Assembly: GCF_039595935.1 (NCBI RefSeq)
Contig: NZ_JBCNKR010000004.1
Location: 1,425,001 to 1,489,000, forward strand
Origin: Flavobacterium sp.
GTDB lineage: Bacteria; Bacteroidota; Bacteroidia; Flavobacteriales; Flavobacteriaceae
Direction: 5' to 3'
DNA length: 64,000 nt
The notes beneath the pieces were generated by a model that was given only the letters and a program-made list of their open reading frames with translations, was not told where the DNA came from and did no database searches. Both the position numbers and the translations under genes were made by a program. The first letter of the stretch is position 1; every line of letters starts with the position of its first letter. Shown here piece by piece: positions 42,185 to 51,465 of this stretch.

Positions 42185-43981
42185 TTAGATTTTGAATCTC
42201 TTTCTGTCATTTTCGTTCAAGTAGATTTTTCTTAAACGCAAAGATTTTGGAGTAACTTCAACGTACTCATCTTTTTGAATGTACTCTAAAGCTTCTTCTA
42301 AAGAGAATTTGATAGCTGGAATAATTCTCGCTTTATCATCAGCTCCAGAAGAACGTACGTTAGAAAGTTTTTTCGTTTTAGTAACGTTAACTGTCATATC
42401 GTCGCTACGAGTGTTTTCTCCAATAACCTGACCTTCATAGATATCCTCGTTAGGATCAACGAAGAATTTACCACGATCTTGTAATTTATCGATAGAGTAA
42501 GGAATTGCTTTTCCGTTTTCCATAGAGATTAATGAACCGTTGTTACGTCCAGGAATTTCTCCTTTGTATGGTTCGTACCCGATGAAACGGTGTGCCATAA
42601 TAGCTTCACCAGCTGTAGCAGTAAGCAATTGATTTCTTAAACCGATAATTCCACGAGATGGAATATTAAATTTAATAATCATACGCTCACCTTTACCTTC
42701 CATAGAAAGCATTTCTCCTTTACGGATAGTTACAAATTCAACCGCTCTACCTGAAAGGTTTTCTGGTAAGTCGATTGTTAATTCCTCAATTGGCTCACAT
42801 TTCACACCATCAACTTCTTTGATGATAACTTGCGGCTGACCAATTTGAAGCTCGTATCCTTCTCTTCTCATTGTCTCAATAAGAACTGATAAGTGAAGTA
42901 CACCACGACCAAAAACCATGAATTTATCAGCAGAATCAGTTTCTCCAACTTTCATCGCTAAGTTTTTCTCAAGCTCTTTTGTTAATCTTTCACGGATATG
43001 TCTAGAAGTAACGAATTTACCTTCTTTACCAAAGAAAGGAGAGTCGTTAATTGTAAACAACATACTCATTGTTGGCTCATCGATAGCAATAGTTTGTAAA
43101 GCTTCAGGGTTTTCAAAGTCAGCGATAGTATCACCAATTTCAAAACCTTCAATACCCACTACAGCACAAATATCTCCGGCAACAACTTCTTCAACTTTTC
43201 TACGGCCTAAACCTTCGAAAGTATGTAATTCTTTAATTCTTGATTTGATAATTTTTCCATCTCTTTTCACCAAAGAAATAGGCATTCCTTCTTTTAAAGT
43301 ACCTCTTTCAAGACGTCCGATAGCGATACGACCTGTAAAAGAAGAGAAATCTAAAGATGTAATCAACATTTGAGGAGTACCTTCAGAAACTTTAGGAGCA
43401 GGAACATTAGCAATAACCATGTCTAATAGGGGCTCAATGTTTTGAGTTTGTACTTTCCAGTCATCAGACATCCAGTTGTTTTTAGCAGAACCATAAACAG
43501 TTGGGAAATCTAATTGCTCTTCTGTAGCACCTAATTCAAACATTAAGTCGAAAACTTTTTCATGAACTTCTTCAGGAGTACAGTTTTCTTTATCAACTTT
43601 ATTAATTACAACACATGGTTTTAAACCTAAGTCGATAGCTTTTTGTAATACAAAACGCGTTTGCGGCATAGGTCCTTCAAAAGCATCCACCAGCAAACAT
43701 ACACCATCGGCCATGTTCAATACACGTTCTACTTCACCTCCAAAATCGGCGTGGCCAGGAGTGTCAATAATATTGATTTTAGTTCCTTTGTACTGAACAG
43801 AAACGTTTTTTGAAGTAATAGTAATACCTCTCTCACGCTCTAAATCGTTATTATCAAGAATTAAATCACCTGTGTTTTCGTTTTCACGAAATAATTGACA
43901 GTGATACATAATTTTATCAACCAAAGTGGTCTTACCGTGATCGACGTGGGCAATAATTGCAATATTTCTAATAGATTCCAT
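42185..43981 (-). CDS. typA: Ribosome-associated GTPase TypA/BipA
   Basis: The 598-residue protein has G1 [10 protein letters not shown]2 RGITI, G3 DTPGHADF and G4 NKVDK. EF-G-like domains II, III and V follow, and the BipA-specific C-terminus starts near [14 protein letters not shown]. It acts on 70S ribosomes in stress and ribosome assembly. Length is normal. A TACTTTTG promoter element lies 19 bp upstream. Confidence 0.97.
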   Translation of the reverse strand: MESIRNIAIIAHVDHGKTTLVDKIMYHCQLFRENENTGDLILDNNDLERERGITITSKNVSVQYKGTKINIIDTPGHADFGGEVERVLNMADGVCLLVDAFEGPMPQTRFVLQKAIDLGLKPCVVINKVDKENCTPEEVHEKVFDLMFELGATEEQLDFPTVYGSAKNNWMSDDWKVQTQNIEPLLDMVIANVPAPKVSEGTPQMLITSLDFSSFTGRIAIGRLERGTLKEGMPISLVKRDGKIIKSRIKELHTFEGLGRRKVEEVVAGDICAVVGIEGFEIGDTIADFENPEALQTIAIDEPTMSMLFTINDSPFFGKEGKFVTSRHIRERLTKELEKNLAMKVGETDSADKFMVFGRGVLHLSVLIETMRREGYELQIGQPQVIIKEVDGVKCEPIEELTIDLPENLSGRAVEFVTIRKGEMLSMEGKGERMIIKFNIPSRGIIGLRNQLLTATAGEAIMAHRFIGYEPYKGEIPGRNNGSLISMENGKAIPYSIDKLQDRGKFFVDPNEDIYEGQVIGENTRSDDMTVNVTKTKKLSNVRSSGADDKARIIPAIKFSLEEALEYIQKDEYVEVTPKSLRLRKIYLNENDRKRFKI

Positions 43982-44000
43982 TTGTTATTTTTAATGGGTG

Positions 44001-44008
44001 CAAAAGTA
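44001..44008 (-). promoter_or_regulatory. TAnnTTTG promoter of typA
   Basis: On the minus strand this reads TACTTTTG, ending 19 bp before the ATG. Confidence 0.6.
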
Positions 44009-44113
44009 CACTTTATTTTGATAAAAAAAATGTTTCTGCGATAGTTTGCGTATATACAAGTAATTAGTTCATTAATACAGTGTAAATTTCAGACCTAAAA
44101 TGAACTTTTCTTG

Positions 44114-44145
44114 TTGTTTAGTTATAGTTAATTTAACTATATTTG
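44114..44145 (+). promoter_or_regulatory. Complete flavobacterial promoter, leaderless start
   Basis: TTG at 44114-44116 and TATATTTG at 44138-44145 are 21 bp apart, matching the -33/-7 layout. The ATG at 44150 begins 5 bp after the -7 element, so transcription would begin at or next to the start codon. Confidence 0.65.
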
Positions 44146-44149
44146 ATTG

Positions 44150-45859
44150 ATGAAAAGTAAAACTCTCAAAATTACTCTCGTTTACGTTATCATATCGCTA
44201 ATTATGGCTATGGCATGCCATAATCTACTGACTGAATACTTTTTTGAAGCTAGATATGCGTATTTGTTTTTCTTAAAAGATGTGCTTTTCATAATCGCTA
44301 CTGGATTCATTTTCAAACACATATTATCTTTAAATGAAACTAAAAACATTTCCGTTTTTAAAAAATTAAAAAGAACAAACGAAGAAATTAAAGAGTCTAA
44401 CGAAAAATACGACATCGTAGCAAAAGCCACAAGCGACACTATTTGGGACTGGAAAATTCAGGAAGACAAAATAAACTGGAACAAAGGAATTGAAAGCGTT
44501 TTTGGATATAACCCTGAAGAAGTTGGAAAAACTTCAAAATGGTGGTTTGACAAAATTCATCCCGAAGACAGCATTAGGATGTCTATAAAATTATATTCTT
44601 TTATTGAGCAGAAAACCGAAAAATGGCAGGATCAATATAGATTTAGATGCGCTGACGGAACCTATAAATATGTTTTAGACCGAGGTTTTTTATTAAAAGA
44701 TGACAATGGAAGAGCCATCAGAATGATTGGGGCAATTCAGGACATCACCAAACAAAAAGAAGAAGAACAGCGATTAAAGCTTTTAGAAACCGTAATTACA
44801 CAATCTAAAGATTCAATTTTAATTACCGAAGCAAATTCTAAAGATCGCAAAATACCAAGAATAGTATATGTAAATCCGGCATTTTCACAAATGTCAGGTT
44901 ATCAGTCTGATGAAATTATTGGAAAATCTACCAATATCTTTAAAGGGCCAAAATCAGATTCTGAAGAATTAAAAAAGCTTTTAAGGGCTATAAAAAATGA
45001 AGAAGAATGTGTTATTGAAACCATAACCTACACCAAAACACAAGAAGAATATTGGGTTCGCTTTGCGATGATTCCAATTTTTAATAACGAAGGCATAATT
45101 ACACATTGGATTTCTATTCAGAGGGACATTACTGACGAGAAAAAACTCGAAACAGAAAAGGAACATCTTATTCGTGAATTAACACAAAACAATAAAGACT
45201 TAAAACAATTTTCATACATCACATCACATAACCTTCGAGCGCCGTTATCCAACTTAATTGGTCTTTTAAACCTTATAGAAGACATTCCTATTGAAGATGA
45301 AGAACTCGAAGAAATTCTCGCCGGTTTTACAAAATCTACTCATTTATTAAATGAAACTATTAATGATCTCGTAAAAGTTATCATTATTAAAGACAACCCT
45401 TCAATGCAAAAAGAGGAAGTTTCATTAAAAGAAGTTTTTGAGAATGTTTTCAGTCAGCTTTCATTTCAAATTGAATTACACAAGCCAATTATAAAATTAA
45501 AATTCGACAAAGTTCCAGTTTTAATTACAAACAAAGCTTACATAGAAAGCATTTTACTGAACCTGCTTACCAACTCAATAAAATACAAGTCAGAAAACCG
45601 AAAATTAAAAATATCAATTACAGCCGAACAAATAGAAAATCAGGTTGTTTTAACATTTAAAGACAATGGAATTGGAATTGATCTGGAAAGAAACCGAGAC
45701 AAAGTTTTTGGCCTTTACCAACGATTCCATAATTATCCTGATAGTAAAGGACTAGGGTTGTATCTTGTAAAATCTCAGGTAGAAACTATGGGAGGCACAA
45801 TCTCCATTGAAAGTGAAGTAAACCAAGGCACCACATTTACTATAACATTTAAAAATTAA
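44150..45859 (+). CDS. PAS-domain membrane histidine kinase
   Basis: The 569-residue protein has two N-terminal membrane helices (~6-28 and ~37-60) and PAS/PAC domain 1 (IWDWKIQEDKINWNKGIESV). PAS/PAC domain 2 follows (IVYVNPAFSQMSGYQSDEIIG). The HisKA box has the phospho-accepting H in YITSHNLRAPLSNL, and the ATPase domain has N (LLTNSIKYKS), G1 DNGIGID and G2 GLGLYLVK. A CheY-like receiver gene follows 5 bp downstream and is the likely phosphate acceptor. The signal is unknown; cytosolic PAS domains suggest an internal or redox cue. Confidence 0.93.
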   Translation: MKSKTLKITLVYVIISLIMAMACHNLLTEYFFEARYAYLFFLKDVLFIIATGFIFKHILSLNETKNISVFKKLKRTNEEIKESNEKYDIVAKATSDTIWDWKIQEDKINWNKGIESVFGYNPEEVGKTSKWWFDKIHPEDSIRMSIKLYSFIEQKTEKWQDQYRFRCADGTYKYVLDRGFLLKDDNGRAIRMIGAIQDITKQKEEEQRLKLLETVITQSKDSILITEANSKDRKIPRIVYVNPAFSQMSGYQSDEIIGKSTNIFKGPKSDSEELKKLLRAIKNEEECVIETITYTKTQEEYWVRFAMIPIFNNEGIITHWISIQRDITDEKKLETEKEHLIRELTQNNKDLKQFSYITSHNLRAPLSNLIGLLNLIEDIPIEDEELEEILAGFTKSTHLLNETINDLVKVIIIKDNPSMQKEEVSLKEVFENVFSQLSFQIELHKPIIKLKFDKVPVLITNKAYIESILLNLLTNSIKYKSENRKLKISITAEQIENQVVLTFKDNGIGIDLERNRDKVFGLYQRFHNYPDSKGLGLYLVKSQVETMGGTISIESEVNQGTTFTITFKN

Positions 45860-45864
45860 TTATT

Positions 45865-46281
45865 ATGCTTGAGCAAATTTTATGTATTGACGATGATCCA
45901 ATTACATTGATGCTATGCAAAAAAGTAATAGCAAAATCTTCGTTTTCTCATGAAATAATTACGGCTCAAAATGGCGAAGAAGCCCTGCATCATTTTAATA
46001 CTTTAAAGTACACAAACAATAAAAACAAAGTAAACAAAAAACCTGAATTGATTTTTCTGGACTTAAACATGCCTGTTATGGGAGGCTGGGAATTTTTGGA
46101 TCATTTCACTTCTGAAGCTTATGCTGATTTTAATTCTGCAAAAGTTATTGTATTATCATCTACAATTGATCCCGAAGATTTAGCAAAAGCAAAAAAATAT
46201 CCTATTATAATCGATTTTCTTTCAAAACCTATTACACAAGCTATGCTGGAATACCTTAAAAAGAAAATAGGATTAATATAA
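45865..46281 (+). CDS. Single-domain CheY-like response regulator
   Basis: The 138-residue protein is only a receiver domain. It has acidic residues in CIDDDPITLML, the phospho-accepting Asp in LIFLDLNMPVMGGWEF, and the conserved Thr/Ser and Lys in VIVLSST and FLSKPIT. It has no output domain, so it passes the signal through protein contact. It lies 5 bp after the PAS kinase gene. Confidence 0.92.
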   Translation: MLEQILCIDDDPITLMLCKKVIAKSSFSHEIITAQNGEEALHHFNTLKYTNNKNKVNKKPELIFLDLNMPVMGGWEFLDHFTSEAYADFNSAKVIVLSSTIDPEDLAKAKKYPIIIDFLSKPITQAMLEYLKKKIGLI

Positions 46282-46460
46282 ATTTTAAATTCCAATTTTT
46301 AAAATTCCAAATTCCAAGCTTATTATTTGATTAAACTCAATCACTACACACTCTAAGCTAGTTTGATGGAATTTAGAATTTATTTAATTGGAATTTTACA
46401 ATTCGCCACTCTTCACATTAAAACTTTGGAATTTGGAATTTTAAAAATTGAAATTTCAGA
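46282..46460. repeat. AATTCCAAATTCC inverted repeat
   Basis: The left block at about 46290-46318 (AAATTCCAATTTTTAAAATT, then CCAAATTCCAAG) is mirrored at about 46425-46458 (CTTTGGAATTTGG, then AATTTTAAAAATTGAAATTT) around a ~100-bp loop. This fills the space between the receiver gene and rpsT. Confidence 0.75.
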
Positions 46461-46472
46461 TATTATATAAAC

Positions 46473-46499
46473 AAAAAAAGTCCTCTAAAAGAGGACTTT
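46473..46499 (-). terminator. rpsT terminator
   Basis: On the minus strand a 10-bp perfect stem (AAAGTCCTCT and its mirror, 3-nt loop) is followed by a T tract, just after the rpsT stop. Confidence 0.9.
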
Positions 46500-46524
46500 C
46501 TATATTTTAGTAAATTGTATTTAA

Positions 46525-46776
46525 TTACAATTTAGCAACGTGTTTAGTTAATTTAGACTTCAAGTTAGAAGCTTTATTATCATGAATGATGTTCTTTTTA
46601 GCTAATTTATCAATCATAGAGATAACAGTCGATAATTTAGCAGCAGCATCAGATTTATCAGTAGCTAATCTTAACGCTTTAATAGCATTACGAGTAGTTT
46701 TGTGCTGATATCTGTTAAGAACTCTTCTTTTTTCGTTACTTCTGATTCTTTTTAATGCTGACTTATGATTTGCCAT
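46525..46776 (-). CDS. rpsT: 30S ribosomal protein S20
   Basis: The 83-residue, very basic, all-helical protein has the S20 start MANHKSALKRIRSNEKRR and end NLKSKLTKHVAKL. It binds 16S rRNA in the small subunit. The gene is monocistronic, with its own terminator. Confidence 0.97.
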   Translation of the reverse strand: MANHKSALKRIRSNEKRRVLNRYQHKTTRNAIKALRLATDKSDAAAKLSTVISMIDKLAKKNIIHDNKASNLKSKLTKHVAKL

Positions 46777-46930
46777 TTTCTTTTAATTTTAGATGTAATA
46801 ATTATTATAAATACTAGTTAAAAAAGAAAAACCTCCCACAATTGTAAAACAATCACTTTGGTTTTAACTAATAAAACAAAAACCGAGACACCAATTTTTG
46901 TTTTACAAAACTTATTTACAACTAATTTTG

Positions 46931-47002
46931 TAGTCCGTAGGGGAATCGAACCCCTGTTACCAGGATGAAAACCTGGCGTCCTAACCCCTAGACGAACGGA
47001 CC
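46931..47002 (-). tRNA. tRNA-Glu (anticodon TTC)
   Basis: The minus strand folds into a 72-nt cloverleaf. The acceptor stem begins GGTCCGT, the anticodon arm is CCAGG-TTTTCAT-CCTGG with TTC at positions 34-36, and the T arm is AGGGG-TTCGATT-CCCCT. CCA is not encoded. Confidence 0.96.
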
Positions 47003-47047
47003 AATATCCTCCTAAGTTTGGAAATTTTCAATATGTAATATAACTTG

Positions 47048-47119
47048 TAGTCCGTGGGGGAATCGAACCCCCCTTACCAGGATGAAAACCTGGCGTCCTA
47101 ACCGATAGACGAACGGACC
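47048..47119 (-). tRNA. tRNA-Glu (anticodon TTC), second copy
   Basis: It has the same length and anticodon arm as the other copy 45 bp away. It differs in the D loop (TATCGG instead of TAGGGG) and in one T-stem pair (G-C instead of A-T), a compensatory change. Confidence 0.96.
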
Positions 47120-47196
47120 GCGCTTCTGTATTGCGGATGCAAAGATACATCTATTTTTTATCTGCACAATAGGTAAAGCAAAAAAAATATATTTTT

Positions 47197-48675
47197 TTAA
47201 TAAGCCTTAGCAAAAAGCACTCTTTTAGAAGAAGGATTCCCAGTAAATACACAGGTTCCCGCCTCTTCAACAGCGTCCAAAGGTATGCATCGAATCGTAG
47301 CTTTTGTCAAATCTTTTATCTTCTCTTCGGTAGCAACAGTTCCATCCCAATGAGCCGAAATAAATCCGCCTTTTCCTTCTAAAACTTCTTTAAATTCCTC
47401 AAAATTATTTACTTCTGTAATATGAGTATTGCGATAATTTAATGCTCTGTCAAATAAATCTTTCTGAATTTGCTCTAACAGATCATTTACATGATTCACG
47501 ATATTTTCGTTTGAAACAACCTCTTTCGTCAAATTATCACGTCTAGCCACTTCAAAAGTTCCGTTTTCTAAATCTTTTGGGCCAACAGCAATTCTAACAG
47601 GAACTCCTTTTAATTCCCATTCAGCAAATTTGAATCCTGGTTTTTGAGTTGTTCTGTCATCGTATTTTACAGAGATTTTCAATTTTCTCAGTTTTGCAGT
47701 CAATTCATTTACTGCAGCCGTGATTTCAGCCAATTGTTCATCTGTTTTATGAATAGGAACAATTACAACTTGTATTGGAGCCAAATTTGGAGGCAGCACC
47801 AATCCCTGATCATCAGAATGTGTCATGATCAATGCTCCCATCAAACGAGTAGAAACTCCCCAGGAAGTTCCCCAAACGTGTTCTTGTTTTCCTTCAGCAT
47901 TAGCAAACTTCACATCAAAAGCTTTTGCAAAGTTCTGCCCTAAAAAGTGAGAAGTCCCAGCCTGCAATGCTTTTCCATCCTGCATTAATGCTTCAATACA
48001 ATACGTTTCATCAGCACCAGCAAAACGCTCGCTCTCAGTTTTAAATCCTTTTACAACCGGAATCGCCATGAAGTTTTCAGCAAAATCAGCATAGACATTC
48101 ATCATTTTTTCAGACTCTTCTAATGCCTCTGCTTTTGTTGCGTGAGCCGTATGCCCTTCCTGCCATAAAAACTCTGCAGTTCTTAAAAACAAACGTGTAC
48201 GCATTTCCCAACGCACCACATTTGCCCATTGATTAATAAGTAAAGGTAAATCTCTATAAGACTGCACCCATCCTTTATATGTAGACCAGATAATTGCCTC
48301 ACTAGTTGGACGCACAATAAGTTCTTCTTCTAATTTTGCATTGGGATCAACCATAAGTTTTCCCGGTCTTTCCTCATCATTCTTTAATCTGTAATGCGTT
48401 ACAACAGCGCATTCTTTTGCAAATCCTTCTGCATTTTTCTCCTCAGCCTCAAACATACTTTTGGGTACAAATAAGGGAAAGTAAGCATTTTGATGTCCTG
48501 TTTCTTTAAACATTCTATCTAACTCTGCCTGCATCTTTTCCCAAATTGCATAGCCGTATGGTTTGATCACCATACATCCTCTAACTCCTGAATTTTCAGC
48601 TAAATCTGCTTTAACAACCAGCTCATTATACCATTTAGAATAATCTTCTGATCGTGTAGTAAGGTTCTTACTCAT
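47197..48675 (-). CDS. proS: Prolyl-tRNA synthetase, archaeal/eukaryal type
   Basis: The 492-residue class II synthetase has motif 2/3 regions ([48 protein letters not shown]). It has the C-terminal anticodon-binding domain and ends RVLFAKAY, with the terminal Tyr of the ProS type 3 group. It lacks the editing insertion of the long bacterial form. Its promoter region is back to back with that of the lipoprotein gene at 48778. Confidence 0.96.
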   Translation of the reverse strand: MSKNLTTRSEDYSKWYNELVVKADLAENSGVRGCMVIKPYGYAIWEKMQAELDRMFKETGHQNAYFPLFVPKSMFEAEEKNAEGFAKECAVVTHYRLKNDEERPGKLMVDPNAKLEEELIVRPTSEAIIWSTYKGWVQSYRDLPLLINQWANVVRWEMRTRLFLRTAEFLWQEGHTAHATKAEALEESEKMMNVYADFAENFMAIPVVKGFKTESERFAGADETYCIEALMQDGKALQAGTSHFLGQNFAKAFDVKFANAEGKQEHVWGTSWGVSTRLMGALIMTHSDDQGLVLPPNLAPIQVVIVPIHKTDEQLAEITAAVNELTAKLRKLKISVKYDDRTTQKPGFKFAEWELKGVPVRIAVGPKDLENGTFEVARRDNLTKEVVSNENIVNHVNDLLEQIQKDLFDRALNYRNTHITEVNNFEEFKEVLEGKGGFISAHWDGTVATEEKIKDLTKATIRCIPLDAVEEAGTCVFTGNPSSKRVLFAKAY

Positions 48676-48729
48676 ATTATATAGTTTGGCACAAATTTTG
48701 TTTTAAATAATTTTAACTAAATAGTTTGA

Positions 48730-48747
48730 CAAAACTAACTATTTTTG
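48730..48747. promoter_or_regulatory. Back-to-back TAnnTTTG elements
   Basis: A minus-strand TAGTTTTG (48730-48737) for proS and a plus-strand TATTTTTG (48740-48747) for the lipoprotein gene are 2 bp apart. Neither has a clear -33 TTG. Confidence 0.5.
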
Positions 48748-48777
48748 TAATGTGCAACAATAAAAAACACCACAGAT

Positions 48778-49761
48778 ATGAAAACTAATATTACTCTCCG
48801 CCAAAACTCAAGTCATTTTTACTTAATTGGATTACTGAGTTTTCTGTTAGCATCGTGTGGTTCTTACCAAAACACATCGTATTATGACAGTGATGGTGTG
48901 TATGGTAACTCTACCAACAGATACGCGCAAGCAAACACTTCAAACACAAACAATCAATATAAAGATTATTTCAAATCATTACAGGATGATAACCAGCCTA
49001 CAGAAATTTTTACAGATGTAGACAATTATGGTAATTATGCTGAAAGCGACAGCACTCAAACTGCAGCTGTAGCTTCTTACCCTGCTTGGGGAAGCAGCAA
49101 TTCAGATGTTTCAGTAAATGTTTACTCAGACCCAATGTGGTCATTCGGATTCGGATGGGGCTACCCTTATTACGGATATGGATGGGGATATGGCGGATAC
49201 TGGGGAGGCTATTGGGGCTATCCTGGCTATGCTTGGGGATACCCGGGCTACTGGGGACCTGGATGGGGTTACCCTGGTTACTGGGGAGGAAGTTATTACA
49301 GAAACTATGCTTACAGCTACGGAAGAAGAGGGTCTGCAGCTTACTACGGCGGAAGAAACTATGCTTACAATAACAGAAGCTATGCGAGCAGAAATTACTC
49401 TTCAAACAGAAACTACAACTACACTAACAGAAGTTTTAGCAACAGATCTTCAAACAGCTATTCTGATTACAGAAGAAGCGCTGTAAACGGAAGAACATAT
49501 AATTCAAGTCCAACTTTTACAAACAGAAGAAGTTACTCTCAAGGACAAAATAACAGCTACGATTATTCTAACAGAAGATCATCTAGTGCTTCAACAAACA
49601 GAAGCTACAATTACAACAACAATAACAGCAGTTCATCAAGAACTTACTCTCCTAGCCCATCTCGTTCTATGAACAGCGGTGGCGGCGGAAGCATGAGATC
49701 ATCTGGCGGCGGAGGCGGCGGTGGTAGATCTTACGGCGGCGGTGGAGGCGGAAGAAGGTAA
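48778..49761 (+). CDS. Gly/Tyr/Asn/Ser-rich low-complexity lipoprotein
   Basis: The 327-residue protein has a lipobox at Cys27 (LLASCGSY). After an Asn-rich stretch, residues ~120-185 are Gly/Tyr/Trp-rich (repeats of GYPGYWG). An Arg/Ser/Tyr/Asn-rich tail follows, ending in polyglycine (GGGGGGRSYGGGGGGRR). No catalytic motif is visible. Composition resembles prion-like or adhesive surface proteins. It precedes an OMPP1-like gene by 50 bp. Function is unknown. Confidence 0.8.
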   Translation: MKTNITLRQNSSHFYLIGLLSFLLASCGSYQNTSYYDSDGVYGNSTNRYAQANTSNTNNQYKDYFKSLQDDNQPTEIFTDVDNYGNYAESDSTQTAAVASYPAWGSSNSDVSVNVYSDPMWSFGFGWGYPYYGYGWGYGGYWGGYWGYPGYAWGYPGYWGPGWGYPGYWGGSYYRNYAYSYGRRGSAAYYGGRNYAYNNRSYASRNYSSNRNYNYTNRSFSNRSSNSYSDYRRSAVNGRTYNSSPTFTNRRSYSQGQNNSYDYSNRRSSSASTNRSYNYNNNNSSSSRTYSPSPSRSMNSGGGGSMRSSGGGGGGGRSYGGGGGGRR

Positions 49762-49811
49762 CATTTTTCTTCTTTTCCGTATCTAAATACAAGACATTAA
49801 AACTTACCCAA

Positions 49812-51314
49812 ATGAAAAAAATATTTCTCCTTTTAATTACAGGACTAACTGTCAGCGTCTCACATTCTCAGGAAGTTTCTGATGCTGTTCGTTTTTCACA
49901 AGACAATTTAACCGGAACTGCAAGATTTAGAGCAATGGGCGGTGCATTCGGAGCTGTGGGCGGTGATTTATCAGCAATCTCTGTCAATCCGGCCGGATCG
50001 GCTGTTTTCAACAACAATCAAGTTGGAATCACACTGAGCAATCAAAATATTAAAAATAATTCTGATTATTTTGGCACTCAAACTTCAGACAAAGACAATT
50101 CTTTTATTCTAAATCAAGCTGGTGGTGTTTTTGTTTTTAAAGACAGAAATCCAAATAATGGCTGGAATAAAATCGCAATTGGAGCGAGTTATGAAAATAC
50201 AAATAATTTCAATAATAACACTTTCTCTGCCGGAACAAATCCATCACACTCTGTAGCGGATTATTTCTTAGCATATGCAAATGGAATTCCATTAGCAAAC
50301 ATAGCAAATATTCCATATAGGGATCAATTTTATGAGGAACAACAAGCCTATTTTGGCTATAGAGGATTTGTGATAAATCCTGCTTCCAATACCGACGGTA
50401 ACACACAATACACAAGCAACGTTCCTGCTGGAGGAAATTATTATCAGGAAAACAGTATTTACGAAAGAGGATACAATAGTAAAGTAAGTTTTAACATTGC
50501 AACATCTTATAAAAACCGAATCTATTTTGGCGCTAATTTAAACGTTCATGTTACAGATTACAGAAGATCTAGTATTTTTTACGAAAGTAACAACAATCCT
50601 TTACAACCAACTGCAACCATATCTAATCTACAATTTAACAACGATCTTTACACATATGGAAATGGGTTCTCATTTCAATTAGGCGCGATAGCAAAAGTTA
50701 CTGAAGCTTTAAGACTTGGATTAGCTTACGAATCAAATACATGGTACGAACTATACGACGAAGTTTCTCAAAGTCTATACTCTACTACACAAGCAGCTAG
50801 CGGTCCTGAAAATTATTACGACATAAATCCAAATGTGGTAAACGTTTATGATCCTTATACTTTACAAACTCCAGGAAAATTCACTTTTAGTGGTGCTTAT
50901 GTGTTTGGTAAATCTGGCTTAATCAGTGTTGACTACTCTATCAAAGATTATAGTAATACTAAATTTAAACCAACGAGTGACGCAGGTTTTAGAGGTGTAA
51001 ACAATGACATAAACGACCAATTAACAACAAATGGAGAATTGAGAGTTGGAGCAGAATTTAAAATAAACAGATTGAGTTTACGTGGCGGATATCGTTTTGA
51101 AGGAAGTCCTTATAAAAGCGGAACTACAATTGGAGATCTAAACAGTTATTCTGGAGGTTTAGGATATAGCTTTGGATCTACAAAATTAGACCTTGCTTAT
51201 TCTTATTTAGAAAGAAAATCGAACCAAGGTTTCTTTGCAACCGGATTTACTGACGGCGCAAACATTACATCGAAACTTAATAATGTTTCTTTGACTTTAT
51301 TATTTGAATTGTAA
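49812..51314 (+). CDS. OMPP1/FadL/TodX-type outer membrane transport protein
   Basis: The 500-residue protein has a signal peptide ending SHSQ. The N-terminal plug-like segment is ARFRAMGGAFGAVGGDLSAI followed by VNPAGSAVF. A predicted barrel with alternating aromatic strands follows, ending SLTLLFEL. The family carries hydrophobic molecules such as fatty acids across the outer membrane. A terminator follows. Confidence 0.9.
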   Translation: MKKIFLLLITGLTVSVSHSQEVSDAVRFSQDNLTGTARFRAMGGAFGAVGGDLSAISVNPAGSAVFNNNQVGITLSNQNIKNNSDYFGTQTSDKDNSFILNQAGGVFVFKDRNPNNGWNKIAIGASYENTNNFNNNTFSAGTNPSHSVADYFLAYANGIPLANIANIPYRDQFYEEQQAYFGYRGFVINPASNTDGNTQYTSNVPAGGNYYQENSIYERGYNSKVSFNIATSYKNRIYFGANLNVHVTDYRRSSIFYESNNNPLQPTATISNLQFNNDLYTYGNGFSFQLGAIAKVTEALRLGLAYESNTWYELYDEVSQSLYSTTQAASGPENYYDINPNVVNVYDPYTLQTPGKFTFSGAYVFGKSGLISVDYSIKDYSNTKFKPTSDAGFRGVNNDINDQLTTNGELRVGAEFKINRLSLRGGYRFEGSPYKSGTTIGDLNSYSGGLGYSFGSTKLDLAYSYLERKSNQGFFATGFTDGANITSKLNNVSLTLLFEL

Positions 51315-51341
51315 TTAAAATTAAATAGATAATGGAAATTT

Positions 51342-51372
51342 CCGTCAGGTTTTTACCTGGCGGATTTTTTTT
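51342..51372 (+). terminator. Intrinsic terminator
   Basis: CCGTCAGGT pairs with ACCTGGCGG (one G-T pair, 4-nt loop), followed by a T tract. Confidence 0.9.
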
Positions 51373-51438
51373 ATGCATTCACATTCATAAAAAACGCCTA
51401 AAAGAAACCGAAACAAGCGGTGTTTGAATAAAAAAGTG

Positions 51439-51446
51439 TAATTTTG
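51439..51446 (+). promoter_or_regulatory. TAnnTTTG promoter of rimO
   Basis: TAATTTTG ends 19 bp before the ATG. Confidence 0.6.
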
Positions 51447-51465
51447 CACTCCAATTTATAAAAGT

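Noticed and set aside
42918..43373. Antisense open reading frame inside typA
   Set aside because: It is a shadow of the conserved typA coding sequence, with no start context or recognisable protein features.
49010..49486. Alternative-frame ORFs within the Gly/Tyr-rich lipoprotein gene
   Set aside because: They arise from the repetitive codons of the lipoprotein and have no independent start signal or family resemblance.
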